NCBI GenBank assembly: GCA_019347725.1
Contig: JAHWKV010000052.1
Location: 1 to 6,864 of the forward strand
Direction of reading: 5' to 3'
Origin: Actinomycetota bacterium
Lineage (GTDB): Bacteria > Actinomycetota > CADDZG01 > JAHWKV01
DNA length: 6,864 nt
Both the position numbers and the translations under genes were made by a program. Position 1 is the stretch's first letter. Every line of letters starts with the position of its first letter. The notes beneath the pieces were generated by a model. It saw only the letters and a list, made by a program, of their open reading frames with translations. It was not told the DNA's origin and did not search any database. Below are positions 1-6,864 of the stretch, piece by piece.

Positions 1-668
<668 letters not shown>

Positions 669-703
669 CGTTTGCCGGCTCAAGAGGCCGACGGTGATCT
701 TCA

Positions 704-709
704 AGAGTA
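704..709 (-). promoter_or_regulatory. Possible -10 element for thiC
   Basis: The minus strand has TACTCT, which fits the actinobacterial TANNNT -10 pattern. It would place transcription start near 697, leaving a leader of roughly 128 bases that contains the whole riboswitch. No good -35 hexamer is seen 16-18 bases upstream, so this is a weak call resting on position and a loose motif. Confidence 0.25.
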
Positions 710-756
710 TCAGGCGGCTGGAAAATCCTTCGGGGCCCCACAGAACCCAAAGGGTC

Positions 757-762
757 TAGTCT
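757..762 (+). promoter_or_regulatory. Possible -10 element for the nfeD transcript
   Basis: TAGTCT fits TANNNT and would start transcription near 769-770, exactly at an in-frame ATG of nfeD. This would give a leaderless or nearly leaderless mRNA, an arrangement common in actinobacteria. There is no clear -35 match upstream, where the sequence is the GC palindrome GGGGCCCC at 732-739. Weak call. Confidence 0.25.
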
Positions 763-769
763 TGTGCAC

Positions 770-2143
770 ATGACATGCGCGCTCGCACCGCGAGCCATTG
801 TCCGGCGGAGTGCAGCAATGGCCGGGTGTTTCCTGGTGGCGGCGGCCGTCCTGGCGGGGGCGGCTCCGGCGGGGGCCCAACAGGCGCGCTCGGTGCTGGT
901 GGCCGAGGTCGCCGATCCTATAACCCCCGTGACCGCCGATTATCTCTCGGAGGGTGTCGCCCGCGCCGGCGCTCAAGGGTTCGAGGCGTTTGTGATCGAG
1001 TTGGACACCCCGGGCGGCCTGGACTCGTCGATGCGGCGCATTGCGCAGTCGATCATCTCGTCCGAGGTCCCGGTGGTCGTGTACGTGAGCCCGCGGGGCG
1101 CCCGGGCAGCTTCGGCCGGCGCCATCATAACCATGTCGGCCCACGTTGCAGCCATGGCCCCCGGTACTGCCATCGGAGCGTCCACGCCGGTAGAGCTGGA
1201 GGGCGGCGACGTAAGCGACAAGGTGATCAACGACGCGGCGGCCTACGCCGAGTCGCTGGCCAGGCTCCGGGACCGCAACGTCGAATTTGCCCGGGAGATG
1301 GTCACCGAAGGCCGGTCGGTCCCCGTGACGGAGGCGCTGGAGATCGGAGCTGTGGATTTCATCGCCGATTCGCTGAGCGGGCTCTTGGAACAGATCGACG
1401 GCGTCGAGGTCACCCTGGCCGAGGAGCAGAACGTGACGCTTGCCACTGCCGGAGCGTCGGTGGAGCGCCACGACCTCGGCTTTTTGCGCGGCATTCAAAA
1501 GTTCCTGGCCGACCCCAACCTGGTCTTTTTGTTTTTCTCGCTCGGGACCCTGGCCATCGTGTACGAGCTGGCCAGTCCGGGAATCGGGGTCGGAGGAGTC
1601 CTGGGGGCGATCCTGTTGGTGCTGGCCCTATTCGCCACCGCCGTACTGCCGGTAACGGCTGCCGGTTTGGCTCTGCTGGGCGTGGCCGTGGCCTTGTTTG
1701 CCGCCGAGCTGTACGCGCCCGGTATAGGCATAGCCGCGGCCGGAGGGACGGTCGCGCTGGTCCTCGCCGGTGTCTTTCTGTTCCGGAACACCCCCGGTGT
1801 CGGGGTAGGCGTCGGTGTGCTCGTACCCGTAGCCGTGCTGATGTTTGCGGCTGTGGTCCTGGCGGGCCGGCTGGTGGTCAAAGCCAGGTTCGGCAAGGTG
1901 GCTATCGGCCAGGGCCACTATGAAGGGATGCAGATAACCGTCAAACGGGCGGACGGCAAGCACGGTCAGGCGATGGTCGACGGCGCCTGGTGGAAGATTG
2001 TCAGCGCGGATCGTGATCTGGTCGAGGGCGAGCCGGTGCGCGTCGTCGGCCAGAAGGACCTGGAACTGCAGGTGGAGCCGATCGATGAAACGGGAACCGA
2101 AGAAAACACGGGGCCGAAAGACTCCGAGTCGGCCGGCGACTAA
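770..2143 (+). CDS. nfeD: NfeD-family membrane-bound serine protease (ClpP class)
   Basis: This is a full-length NfeD1b-type protein of 457 residues. Residues 1-38 form a signal peptide: an arginine-bearing n-region, a hydrophobic core, and an AGA-QQ cleavage-like end. Residues about 40-220 are a ClpP/crotonase-like protease domain. It has the ELDTPGG oxyanion-type motif (78-83), the ASAG motif with probable nucleophile Ser115, and Lys151 in the DKVINDAAAYAESLA stretch as probable general base. Family members use a Ser-Lys dyad. About 250-368 contains four to five hydrophobic membrane segments, and about 373-433 is the C-terminal NfeD OB-fold. The slipin gene starts 18 bp downstream, the classic NfeD-stomatin pairing. 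The start is uncertain. GTG 764 has a weak AAAGGG at good spacing, and ATG 770 fits a leaderless start. ATG 818 has the best SD (GGAG at 807-810) but loses the charged n-region. Confidence 0.93.
   Translation: MTCALAPRAIVRRSAAMAGCFLVAAAVLAGAAPAGAQQARSVLVAEVADPITPVTADYLSEGVARAGAQGFEAFVIELDTPGGLDSSMRRIAQSIISSEVPVVVYVSPRGARAASAGAIITMSAHVAAMAPGTAIGASTPVELEGGDVSDKVINDAAAYAESLARLRDRNVEFAREMVTEGRSVPVTEALEIGAVDFIADSLSGLLEQIDGVEVTLAEEQNVTLATAGASVERHDLGFLRGIQKFLADPNLVFLFFSLGTLAIVYELASPGIGVGGVLGAILLVLALFATAVLPVTAAGLALLGVAVALFAAELYAPGIGIAAAGGTVALVLAGVFLFRNTPGVGVGVGVLVPVAVLMFAAVVLAGRLVVKARFGKVAIGQGHYEGMQITVKRADGKHGQAMVDGAWWKIVSADRDLVEGEPVRVVGQKDLELQVEPIDETGTEENTGPKDSESAGD
807..810 (+). promoter_or_regulatory. 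SD-like GGAG before an internal nfeD ATG
   Basis: GGAG lies seven bases before the in-frame ATG at 818, better spaced than any SD before the upstream starts. Starting at 818 would give a 441-residue protein whose signal peptide begins directly at the hydrophobic core with no arginines. It may therefore be fortuitous or a secondary initiation site. Confidence 0.3.
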
Positions 2144-2161
2144 CGGCAAAGAGGAGGCAAC

Positions 2162-2950
2162 ATGGAAGATTTAGGGTTTGGGATAGTTGCTGCGATCGCG
2201 GTGGCGGTTCTCGTGCTGTTCGCCGCGGTGCGGATAGTGGCCGAGTACGAACGGGGAGTCATTTTCCGGTTGGGCCGCGTCACTGGGGCTAAGGGCCCCG
2301 GCCTGTTTTTCATCATTCCCATCATCGACAAGATGATCAAGGTGAACCTGCAGACGGCCACCGCCGACATACCGCCGCAGGACGTGATCACCAAGGACAA
2401 CGTGACCTTGCGGGTTAATGCGGTGACCTACTTCAACGTGGTTGATCCGGTGAAGGCCATTGTGGCCATCCAAAGCTACAACTACGCCACCTCCCAGGTA
2501 GCGCAGACTACCCTGCGCAGCATTTTGGGCCAGGTGGAGCTGGACGACCTCCTTGCCAAGCGGGACGAGATCAACCAAGAGCTGCAGGAGATCATCGACG
2601 AGCTCACCAACCCTTGGGGCGTCAAGGTCACGCTGGTGGAGATCAAGGACGTAGAGCTGCCGGAGGGCATGCGGCGGGCCATGGGTCGTCAAGCCGAAGC
2701 GGAGCGGGAGAGGCGGAGCAAGGTAATCCACTCCTTAGGCGAGAAGGAGGCCGCTAAGGCGCTGGGGGAGGCGGCTGAAGAACTGGAGAGGCACCCGGCG
2801 GCCATGCAGCTAAGGCTGCTGTCGACCATGGTCGAGGTGGCCGCAGAAAAGAATTCGACTCTGGTCTTCCCGGTGCCTGTGGAACTGCTGCGTTTTGCGG
2901 AGTCCATGGCCGCCGCGACCAAGGACGTCGAACCCGCCCCCGGCATATAA
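2162..2950 (+). CDS. Slipin / stomatin-like SPFH (band 7) protein
   Basis: This is a 262-residue prokaryotic stomatin (slipin), a family that oligomerises on the inner face of the membrane, organises membrane domains and is encoded beside NfeD proteases. Residues 5-26 are a single hydrophobic anchor. The SPFH domain spans about 27-180 and starts with the hallmark [13 protein letters not shown]. It continues with [13 protein letters not shown], then [18 protein letters not shown] and [20 protein letters not shown]. Residues about 165-212 ([21 protein letters not shown] and following) form a charged helical, coiled-coil-like stretch. The hydrophobic [13 protein letters not shown] at 231-243 aligns in position with the segment cut in the archaeal stomatin PH1511 by its NfeD partner PH1510. 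The length is normal for the family. A strong SD GAGGAGG (2151-2157) precedes the ATG. It sits 18 bp after nfeD and 10 bp before the pepD start, so co-transcription is likely. Confidence 0.95.
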   Translation: MEDLGFGIVAAIAVAVLVLFAAVRIVAEYERGVIFRLGRVTGAKGPGLFFIIPIIDKMIKVNLQTATADIPPQDVITKDNVTLRVNAVTYFNVVDPVKAIVAIQSYNYATSQVAQTTLRSILGQVELDDLLAKRDEINQELQEIIDELTNPWGVKVTLVEIKDVELPEGMRRAMGRQAEAERERRSKVIHSLGEKEAAKALGEAAEELERHPAAMQLRLLSTMVEVAAEKNSTLVFPVPVELLRFAESMAAATKDVEPAPGI

Positions 2951-2955
2951 GGAGG
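2951..2955 (+). promoter_or_regulatory. SD that fixes the pepD GTG start
   Basis: GGAGG directly follows the slipin stop codon and leaves a five-base spacer to GTG 2961. This decides against the longer in-frame extension back to 2895, which would overlap the slipin gene and add 22 residues without family similarity. Confidence 0.85.
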
Positions 2956-2960
2956 TCACG

Positions 2961-4409
2961 GTGATCGCTGCGCTTGAGGACCTGCATCCAGCCCCTCTGT
3001 GGGAGCACTTTGCCGCTCTAGCCGCCATTCCCCGCCCGCCGGGGCAGGAGCAGCGGGCCATGGAGTATGTAAAGAAGCTGGCGGATGAGCGCTTTTTGCC
3101 GTGGCGGGAGGACGCCTTCGGCAACGTGGTGGTCTACGTCGAAGGGTCGCCCGGGCCCGTGGTCGCGGTGCAGGCCCACCTGGACATGGTGTGCGAGAAG
3201 AATCCGGACGTAGACCACAACTTCTGGACCGATCCGATCAATGTGGATCGCGACGGCGACGTGGTATTCGCGCAGGGCACCACCCTCGGCGCCGATAACG
3301 GCATCGGCGCGGCGGCATGCCTGGCTCTTATGACCGTTTCGGGCATAGAGCATCCGGCGCTGGAGCTGGTGTTTACCGTTCAGGAGGAGACGGGTCTGCA
3401 CGGGGCCATAGCCTTCGATCCCGACCTGATGGATGCCGAAATGCTCATCAACCTGGACAGCGAGGACCCCGACGAGCTGATAGTTGGATGCGCCGGAGGA
3501 GTGACCATCGACATCGGACTGCAGGTCGCGCGTGAGGATCCTCCGGAGGGTTGGGAAGCTTGTGAGCTGTCGGTATCCGGTCTAAGGGGAGGCCACAGCG
3601 GCATTGAGATCCACCGCAAGCGTGCCAATGCGCTAAAGCTGCTTGTCGGGTCGCTGCGTGAGGCGCAGGCGGTTGGACACGACCTGCGGGTTTGTTCGAT
3701 ATCCGGCGGCGGGGCGCACAACGTCATACCCAGGGACGCAGCAGCGCGGCTGCTCGTTCCGGCGGCCGGGTTTGCCGGCCTCCAGGGCGCTGTGGAGGGT
3801 ACCGCCAGAATGCTGACGAGCGGCTGGGCGGACGCCGAGCCAGCCCTGCACCTGGCTCTGGAACAAAAAGGCGAACCCGCCCCGGCCCTGGACGACGGCA
3901 GTGCCGGCACCCTTTTGGATCTGCTGGACGAGCTTCCTCACGGGATCATCAAGATGAGCTCCAAGTTCCCGGACAAGGTGGAAACATCGGCCAACCTGGC
4001 TCACGTATCCACCGGTGATGACGAGGTGCATATCCTCACGAGCGTGCGGAGCCCCGTCGACAAGCAGTTGCAGGCCGTCCGTACCTCGATAGAGAACCTG
4101 GCCAAGCGGATGGGCGCCCACCCGGAGCCGCAGGACGGCTACCCCGGGTGGGATCCGGATCCCGACGCCGAGCTGCTGGCCGTGGCAAAACGTAAGTATG
4201 AGGAGGTCTACGGCAAGCCTGCTTCGGTCCAGGTCATTCATGCCGGGTTGGAGTGTGGGGCGCTGGTGGCCAAGCGGCCCGGCATGCAGGCCATCTCCTT
4301 CGGCCCGCACATCACCGGGGCGCATTCGCCGAAGGAGCAGGTAAGGGCTTGGACGGTCGAGGCGACGTGGAAGCTGCTGGTGGGTATCCTCGCGGAGTTG
4401 ATTTCTTAA
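2961..4409 (+). CDS. pepD: Xaa-His (aminoacyl-histidine) dipeptidase, M20C family PepD
   Basis: PepD is a cytosolic dizinc dipeptidase that hydrolyses Xaa-His and other dipeptides. From GTG 2961 the protein has 482 residues, close to the usual 485. The metal and catalytic residues are in place: His73 and Asp75 in QAHLDMVCEKN, Asp112 in GTTLGADNGIGAA, Glu142/Glu143 in VQEETGLHGA, Asp166 in INLDSEDPDE, and His455 in GPHITGAHSP. These sit about seven residues earlier than the equivalent positions reported for Vibrio PepD (80, 82, 119, 149/150, 173, 461). The lid/dimerisation domain is recognisable from SGLRGGHSGIEIH and GGGAHNVIPR. The gene starts 10 bp after the slipin stop with an SD on the junction, so translation is probably coupled. 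Its presence behind an NfeD-slipin pair is unusual in my knowledge; a role in finishing membrane-protease peptides is speculation. Nothing suggests inactivation. Confidence 0.95.
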   Translation: MIAALEDLHPAPLWEHFAALAAIPRPPGQEQRAMEYVKKLADERFLPWREDAFGNVVVYVEGSPGPVVAVQAHLDMVCEKNPDVDHNFWTDPINVDRDGDVVFAQGTTLGADNGIGAAACLALMTVSGIEHPALELVFTVQEETGLHGAIAFDPDLMDAEMLINLDSEDPDELIVGCAGGVTIDIGLQVAREDPPEGWEACELSVSGLRGGHSGIEIHRKRANALKLLVGSLREAQAVGHDLRVCSISGGGAHNVIPRDAAARLLVPAAGFAGLQGAVEGTARMLTSGWADAEPALHLALEQKGEPAPALDDGSAGTLLDLLDELPHGIIKMSSKFPDKVETSANLAHVSTGDDEVHILTSVRSPVDKQLQAVRTSIENLAKRMGAHPEPQDGYPGWDPDPDAELLAVAKRKYEEVYGKPASVQVIHAGLECGALVAKRPGMQAISFGPHITGAHSPKEQVRAWTVEATWKLLVGILAELIS

Positions 4410-4453
4410 ATCGGGTCACCTTCGGAAGGGAGGGCCCAGGATCGGAGGTAGGG

Positions 4454-4957
4454 ATGCTTCATCGTAGGTTGGGACGGGTCTCCACGGTGTTGATCGCCGC
4501 CATGATGCTGGTGATGGGGGCTTGCTCCAACGGAAACGGCGACGGTGGCGATAACGGCTCCACCTCCGGAGACGCCGACTCGGTGCGCAGCAGCGAAGGA
4601 AGCGTCTTGACCGACTCCGATTGCCAGAGGTATGCGGAGGCGTTCGGCGAGATGTCGACCTCCGGCGGAGCCGGAAACGCAGATCAGATTCGAGAAATTG
4701 CGGACAGCTTCTCCAGGGCGGCAGATGAAGTCCCCAATGAGATGAGCGAGGATTTTCGGACCGTGGGTGCCGCGTTCGGACAGTTTGCCGATGCGCTAAG
4801 CGAGGTTGACCTGGATCCGAACGACCCGGAAGCGCTGGCTGAAATGACCGAAGAGGACATGGCGAAACTGCAGGCGGCCGGCCGGGCCATGGATGACCCT
4901 GCCGTTCAACAGGCCGCTACCAACGTCACAACTTTCCTCGAGGAAAACTGCACGTAG
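4454..4957 (+). CDS. Small predicted lipoprotein of unknown function
   Basis: I do not recognise this 167-residue protein. ATG 4454 is chosen because GGAGG (4444-4448) lies five bases upstream and because the product then begins with a lipoprotein signal peptide. That peptide has a basic n-region (HRRLGR), hydrophobic residues 11-22 and a lipobox-like MGAC with Cys24 as lipidation site. Met at the -3 position is a little atypical. A Gly/Asn/Asp/Ser linker covers about 25-50. Residues 54-166 look helical and strongly acidic (DQIREIADSFSRAADEV, PEALAEMTEEDMAKLQAAGRAM). They begin and end with cysteines (Cys57 in SDCQRY, Cys166 two residues from the C-terminus) that could form a disulfide tying the ends together. 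It would be anchored on the outer face of the cytoplasmic membrane. It lies 44 bp after pepD and 63 bp before treY. Translation is reliable; function is unknown. Confidence 0.85.
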   Translation: MLHRRLGRVSTVLIAAMMLVMGACSNGNGDGGDNGSTSGDADSVRSSEGSVLTDSDCQRYAEAFGEMSTSGGAGNADQIREIADSFSRAADEVPNEMSEDFRTVGAAFGQFADALSEVDLDPNDPEALAEMTEEDMAKLQAAGRAMDDPAVQQAATNVTTFLEENCT

Positions 4958-5020
4958 TCCCGTTTACTGCCGACTTTCAGGGCGGCATAAAGCCGGAAGC
5001 CCAGGGTAAGTAAGGAGACA

Positions 5021-6864
5021 ATGAAAGCTCCGCTCGCTACCTATCGGGTGCAGCTCACGCCTGAGTTCGGTTTTGCGCAAGCCGCGTCGATAGCCGGCTA
5101 TCTTGCACAGCTCGGAGTGAGCCACATCTATACCTCTCCTTACCTGCAGGCCGTGGCCGGGAGCATGCACGGCTACGACGTCGTGGATCACTCCAAGGTT
5201 AACGAGGACCTCGGCGGCGCCGGCGCGCACGGGAAGCTGATGAAGGCGCTGGAGGAAGCCGGCCTCAGTCAGGTTATAGACGTGGTGCCCAATCACATGG
5301 CGATCGGCGACGAGCGCAATCTGTGGTGGTGGGATGTGCTGGAAAACGGCGCCGCCAGCCGGTATGCATCGTATTTCGACGTCGACTGGGACCCACCGCA
5401 GCCCAAGCTGCGCAATAAAGTCCTCGTTCCGGTGCTCGGCGACCACTACGGTAAGGAGCTCGAAGCAGGACGGATCGTACTCTCCCGGGAAGGTCCAAGT
5501 TTCGTGGTTTCCTACTACGAACACCGTCTGCCGCTGGCCCCTCGGTCGCTCGAGCTGGTGCTCGAGCGCGCGGCCGAGCGTGCCGCCAGCTTGGAACTGG
5601 AGTCGCTGGCCGCGGCCTACGGGCGATTACCGGAGTCCTCGAGAACCGACGAACAGAGCGTTCACGAGCGCCACCGGGACCGTCAGGTCCTAAACGCCCG
5701 GCTGTCCGACCTGCTCGGCGAGCTGCCTTCCCTGGGCAAAGTCTTGGACTCGGTGCTGGCCGACATCGGCTCGGATCCCGACGAGTTGGACCAATTGCTG
5801 GAGCGGCAGAACTGGCGCCTGGCCTACTGGCGAACCGGTGCGTACGAGCTTGATTACCGCCGGTTCTTCGACGTGGACCATTTAGTGGCGCTGCGCGTCG
5901 ATGACGACGCGGTGTTCGAGGACACGCACGGACTAATTCTCAGCTGGGTGGCAGAGGGCACTGTGACCGGCCTGCGCATAGACCATCCCGACGGTCTGAC
6001 CGATCCCCAGGGCTACCTGGAGCGCCTCTCCCGGCGCGCGCCGGGCGCTTGGATCGTTGTTGAGAAGATCCTTGCGACCGGGGAGGCTCTGCCCAGCGCC
6101 TGGCCGGTCGCCGGCACGACGGGTTACGACTTCGCAAACCTGGCTACCGCCCTGTTCGTCGATCCGACGGCCGAAAGGTCTTTCACCGAAATCTATACGG
6201 AGATCACCGGCGAATCGGCCGGCTGGGAGCAGGTGGCCGAGGCCGGCAAGCACCGCGTTACGCGAGAGGTTCTGGCTACCGAGGTGAACCGCTTGACGGC
6301 TTTGTTTGCGACGGTGTGTGAGCAGCACCGCCGTTACCGCGACTACCTGCGACGCGATCTTGCGGACGTTTTGCGTGCAGTGCTGGAGAGCTTTGGCGTG
6401 TACAGAACCTACGTCAGGCCGTCCGGTGAAGTCGCTGCGGAGGACGTGGTCCGGGTGGAAGAAGCGATTGACCGGGCAGCCCTGCGGTGGGAAGAGTTGG
6501 ACGAAGATCTGCTGGATTTCCTCAAGGACCTGCTGTTGATGCGCGTCAAGGTCAGTCCGGAGTCGGATGACAGCTACGAAAACAGCAGGCCGCCTGAGGT
6601 GGAGCTGGCGCTGCGCTTCCAACAGCTCTGTGCGCCGGTGATGGCCAAGGGGGTCGAGGACACCGCCTTATACAACTACAACCGTCTTGTGGCGCTAAAC
6701 GAGGTGGGCGGAGATCCAGGCTACTTCGGCGTTACGCCTGAGGGATTTCACGCATGGTGTGCCGAGGCCCAACGGAACCGACCGCTTGCAATGCTCGGCA
6801 CCTCGAGCCATGACACCAAGCGCTCCGAGGACGTTCGGACGCGCCTGGCCGTGTTGAGCGAGAT
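5021..6864 (+). CDS. treY: Maltooligosyl trehalose synthase TreY (GH13), C-terminus beyond window
   Basis: TreY isomerises the reducing-end alpha-1,4 bond of maltooligosaccharides to alpha,alpha-1,1, producing maltooligosyl trehalose from which TreZ releases trehalose. The 614 visible codons are open. The N-terminus matches the family (TYRVQLTPEFGFAQAA, LGVSHIYTSPYLQA, GSMHGYDVVDH). GH13 region I is DVVPNHM (Asp87 on). Further TreY-typical stretches are NLWWWDVLENG, LVPVLGDHYG, RLAYWR and DYRRFFDVDHL. The catalytic trio is visible: nucleophile Asp321 in GLRIDHPDGLTDP, acid/base Glu348 in VVEKIL, and transition-state Asp598 in TSSHDTKRSEDVR. Family proteins are about 700-800 residues, so the C-terminal all-beta end is missing. 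The SD AAGGAG (5012-5017) is only three bases from the ATG, tighter than usual, but the N-terminus fits the family exactly. treX and treZ partners are absent from the window. No frameshift was found on translating the whole segment. Confidence 0.96.
   Translation, partial: MKAPLATYRVQLTPEFGFAQAASIAGYLAQLGVSHIYTSPYLQAVAGSMHGYDVVDHSKVNEDLGGAGAHGKLMKALEEAGLSQVIDVVPNHMAIGDERNLWWWDVLENGAASRYASYFDVDWDPPQPKLRNKVLVPVLGDHYGKELEAGRIVLSREGPSFVVSYYEHRLPLAPRSLELVLERAAERAASLELESLAAAYGRLPESSRTDEQSVHERHRDRQVLNARLSDLLGELPSLGKVLDSVLADIGSDPDELDQLLERQNWRLAYWRTGAYELDYRRFFDVDHLVALRVDDDAVFEDTHGLILSWVAEGTVTGLRIDHPDGLTDPQGYLERLSRRAPGAWIVVEKILATGEALPSAWPVAGTTGYDFANLATALFVDPTAERSFTEIYTEITGESAGWEQVAEAGKHRVTREVLATEVNRLTALFATVCEQHRRYRDYLRRDLADVLRAVLESFGVYRTYVRPSGEVAAEDVVRVEEAIDRAALRWEELDEDLLDFLKDLLLMRVKVSPESDDSYENSRPPEVELALRFQQLCAPVMAKGVEDTALYNYNRLVALNEVGGDPGYFGVTPEGFHAWCAEAQRNRPLAMLGTSSHDTKRSEDVRTRLAVLSE

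Noticed and set aside
710..1498. 262-codon open frame on the minus strand opposite nfeD
   Set aside because: It is a shadow of the nfeD codon pattern in GC-rich DNA. Its product is low-complexity (rich in Arg, Gly, His, Asp) with no family motif, and it would run into the thiC leader.
775..1923. 382-codon plus-strand frame overlapping nfeD
   Set aside because: Its Arg/Gly-rich translation is typical of an off-frame reading; the nfeD frame has clear protease, membrane and OB-fold features over the same bases.
3633..4325. 230-codon minus-strand frame opposite pepD
   Set aside because: It is antisense to a fully supported pepD, with no family motif recognised in its product.
4933..4946. Perfect 14-bp palindrome TTTCCTCGAGGAAA near the end of the lipoprotein gene
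   Set aside because: It lies within codons for TFLEEN, has no loop or T-tract, and one such palindrome is about what chance allows in a window this size.
4968..4987. TGCCG/CGGCA hairpin after the lipoprotein stop as a terminator
   Set aside because: The stem is only five pairs with a ten-base loop and no U-tract, too weak to call a terminator.
5548..5567. Direct repeat of GCTCGAGC twelve bases apart inside treY
   Set aside because: It encodes the repetitive LELVLER stretch and is explained by codon choice.
5933..6622. 229-codon minus-strand frame opposite treY
   Set aside because: It is antisense to conserved TreY sequence that includes two catalytic residues; no independent support.

Overview
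The window is GC-rich (clearly above 60% by eye), with tightly spaced genes, purine-rich Shine-Dalgarno (SD) sites, at least one GTG start, a TPP-controlled thiC and a TreY trehalose gene. This fits a high-GC bacterium, most likely an actinobacterium, perhaps from a deep-branching or uncultured lineage. The lineage is inferred from protein flavour and base composition; no rRNA or tRNA is present. No mobile element, CRISPR array or tRNA was found, and no gene-free stretch exceeds about 200 bp.

Layout. On the minus strand, the first 189 codons of thiC (pyrimidine branch of thiamine synthesis) run off the left edge. Its leader carries a TPP riboswitch (about 578-668) whose 3' end merges with the thiC SD. 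A roughly 200-bp divergent region separates thiC from a plus-strand series that continues to the right edge: nfeD (membrane ClpP-class serine protease), a slipin/stomatin SPFH protein, pepD (M20 Xaa-His dipeptidase), a small orphan lipoprotein, and treY (maltooligosyl trehalose synthase), cut by the right edge after 614 codons.

How the genes fit together. nfeD, slipin and pepD are separated by only 18 and 10 bp and are probably one transcript. NfeD-slipin is a well-known membrane pair in which the protease can cut the hydrophobic C-terminal segment of its partner, and that segment is present here. pepD would add a cytosolic dipeptidase to the same transcript, but a functional link is speculation. 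The lipoprotein and treY follow after 44 and 63 bp with no convincing terminator, so they may be co-transcribed or have their own promoters. treY makes the terminal trehalose unit on maltooligosaccharides; its usual partners treZ and treX are not in the window and could lie to the right.

Overall these are mostly recognisable housekeeping and membrane-maintenance genes. The least explained item is the lipoprotein. The most interesting arrangement is the protease-substrate pair with an appended dipeptidase. I see no convincing new system.
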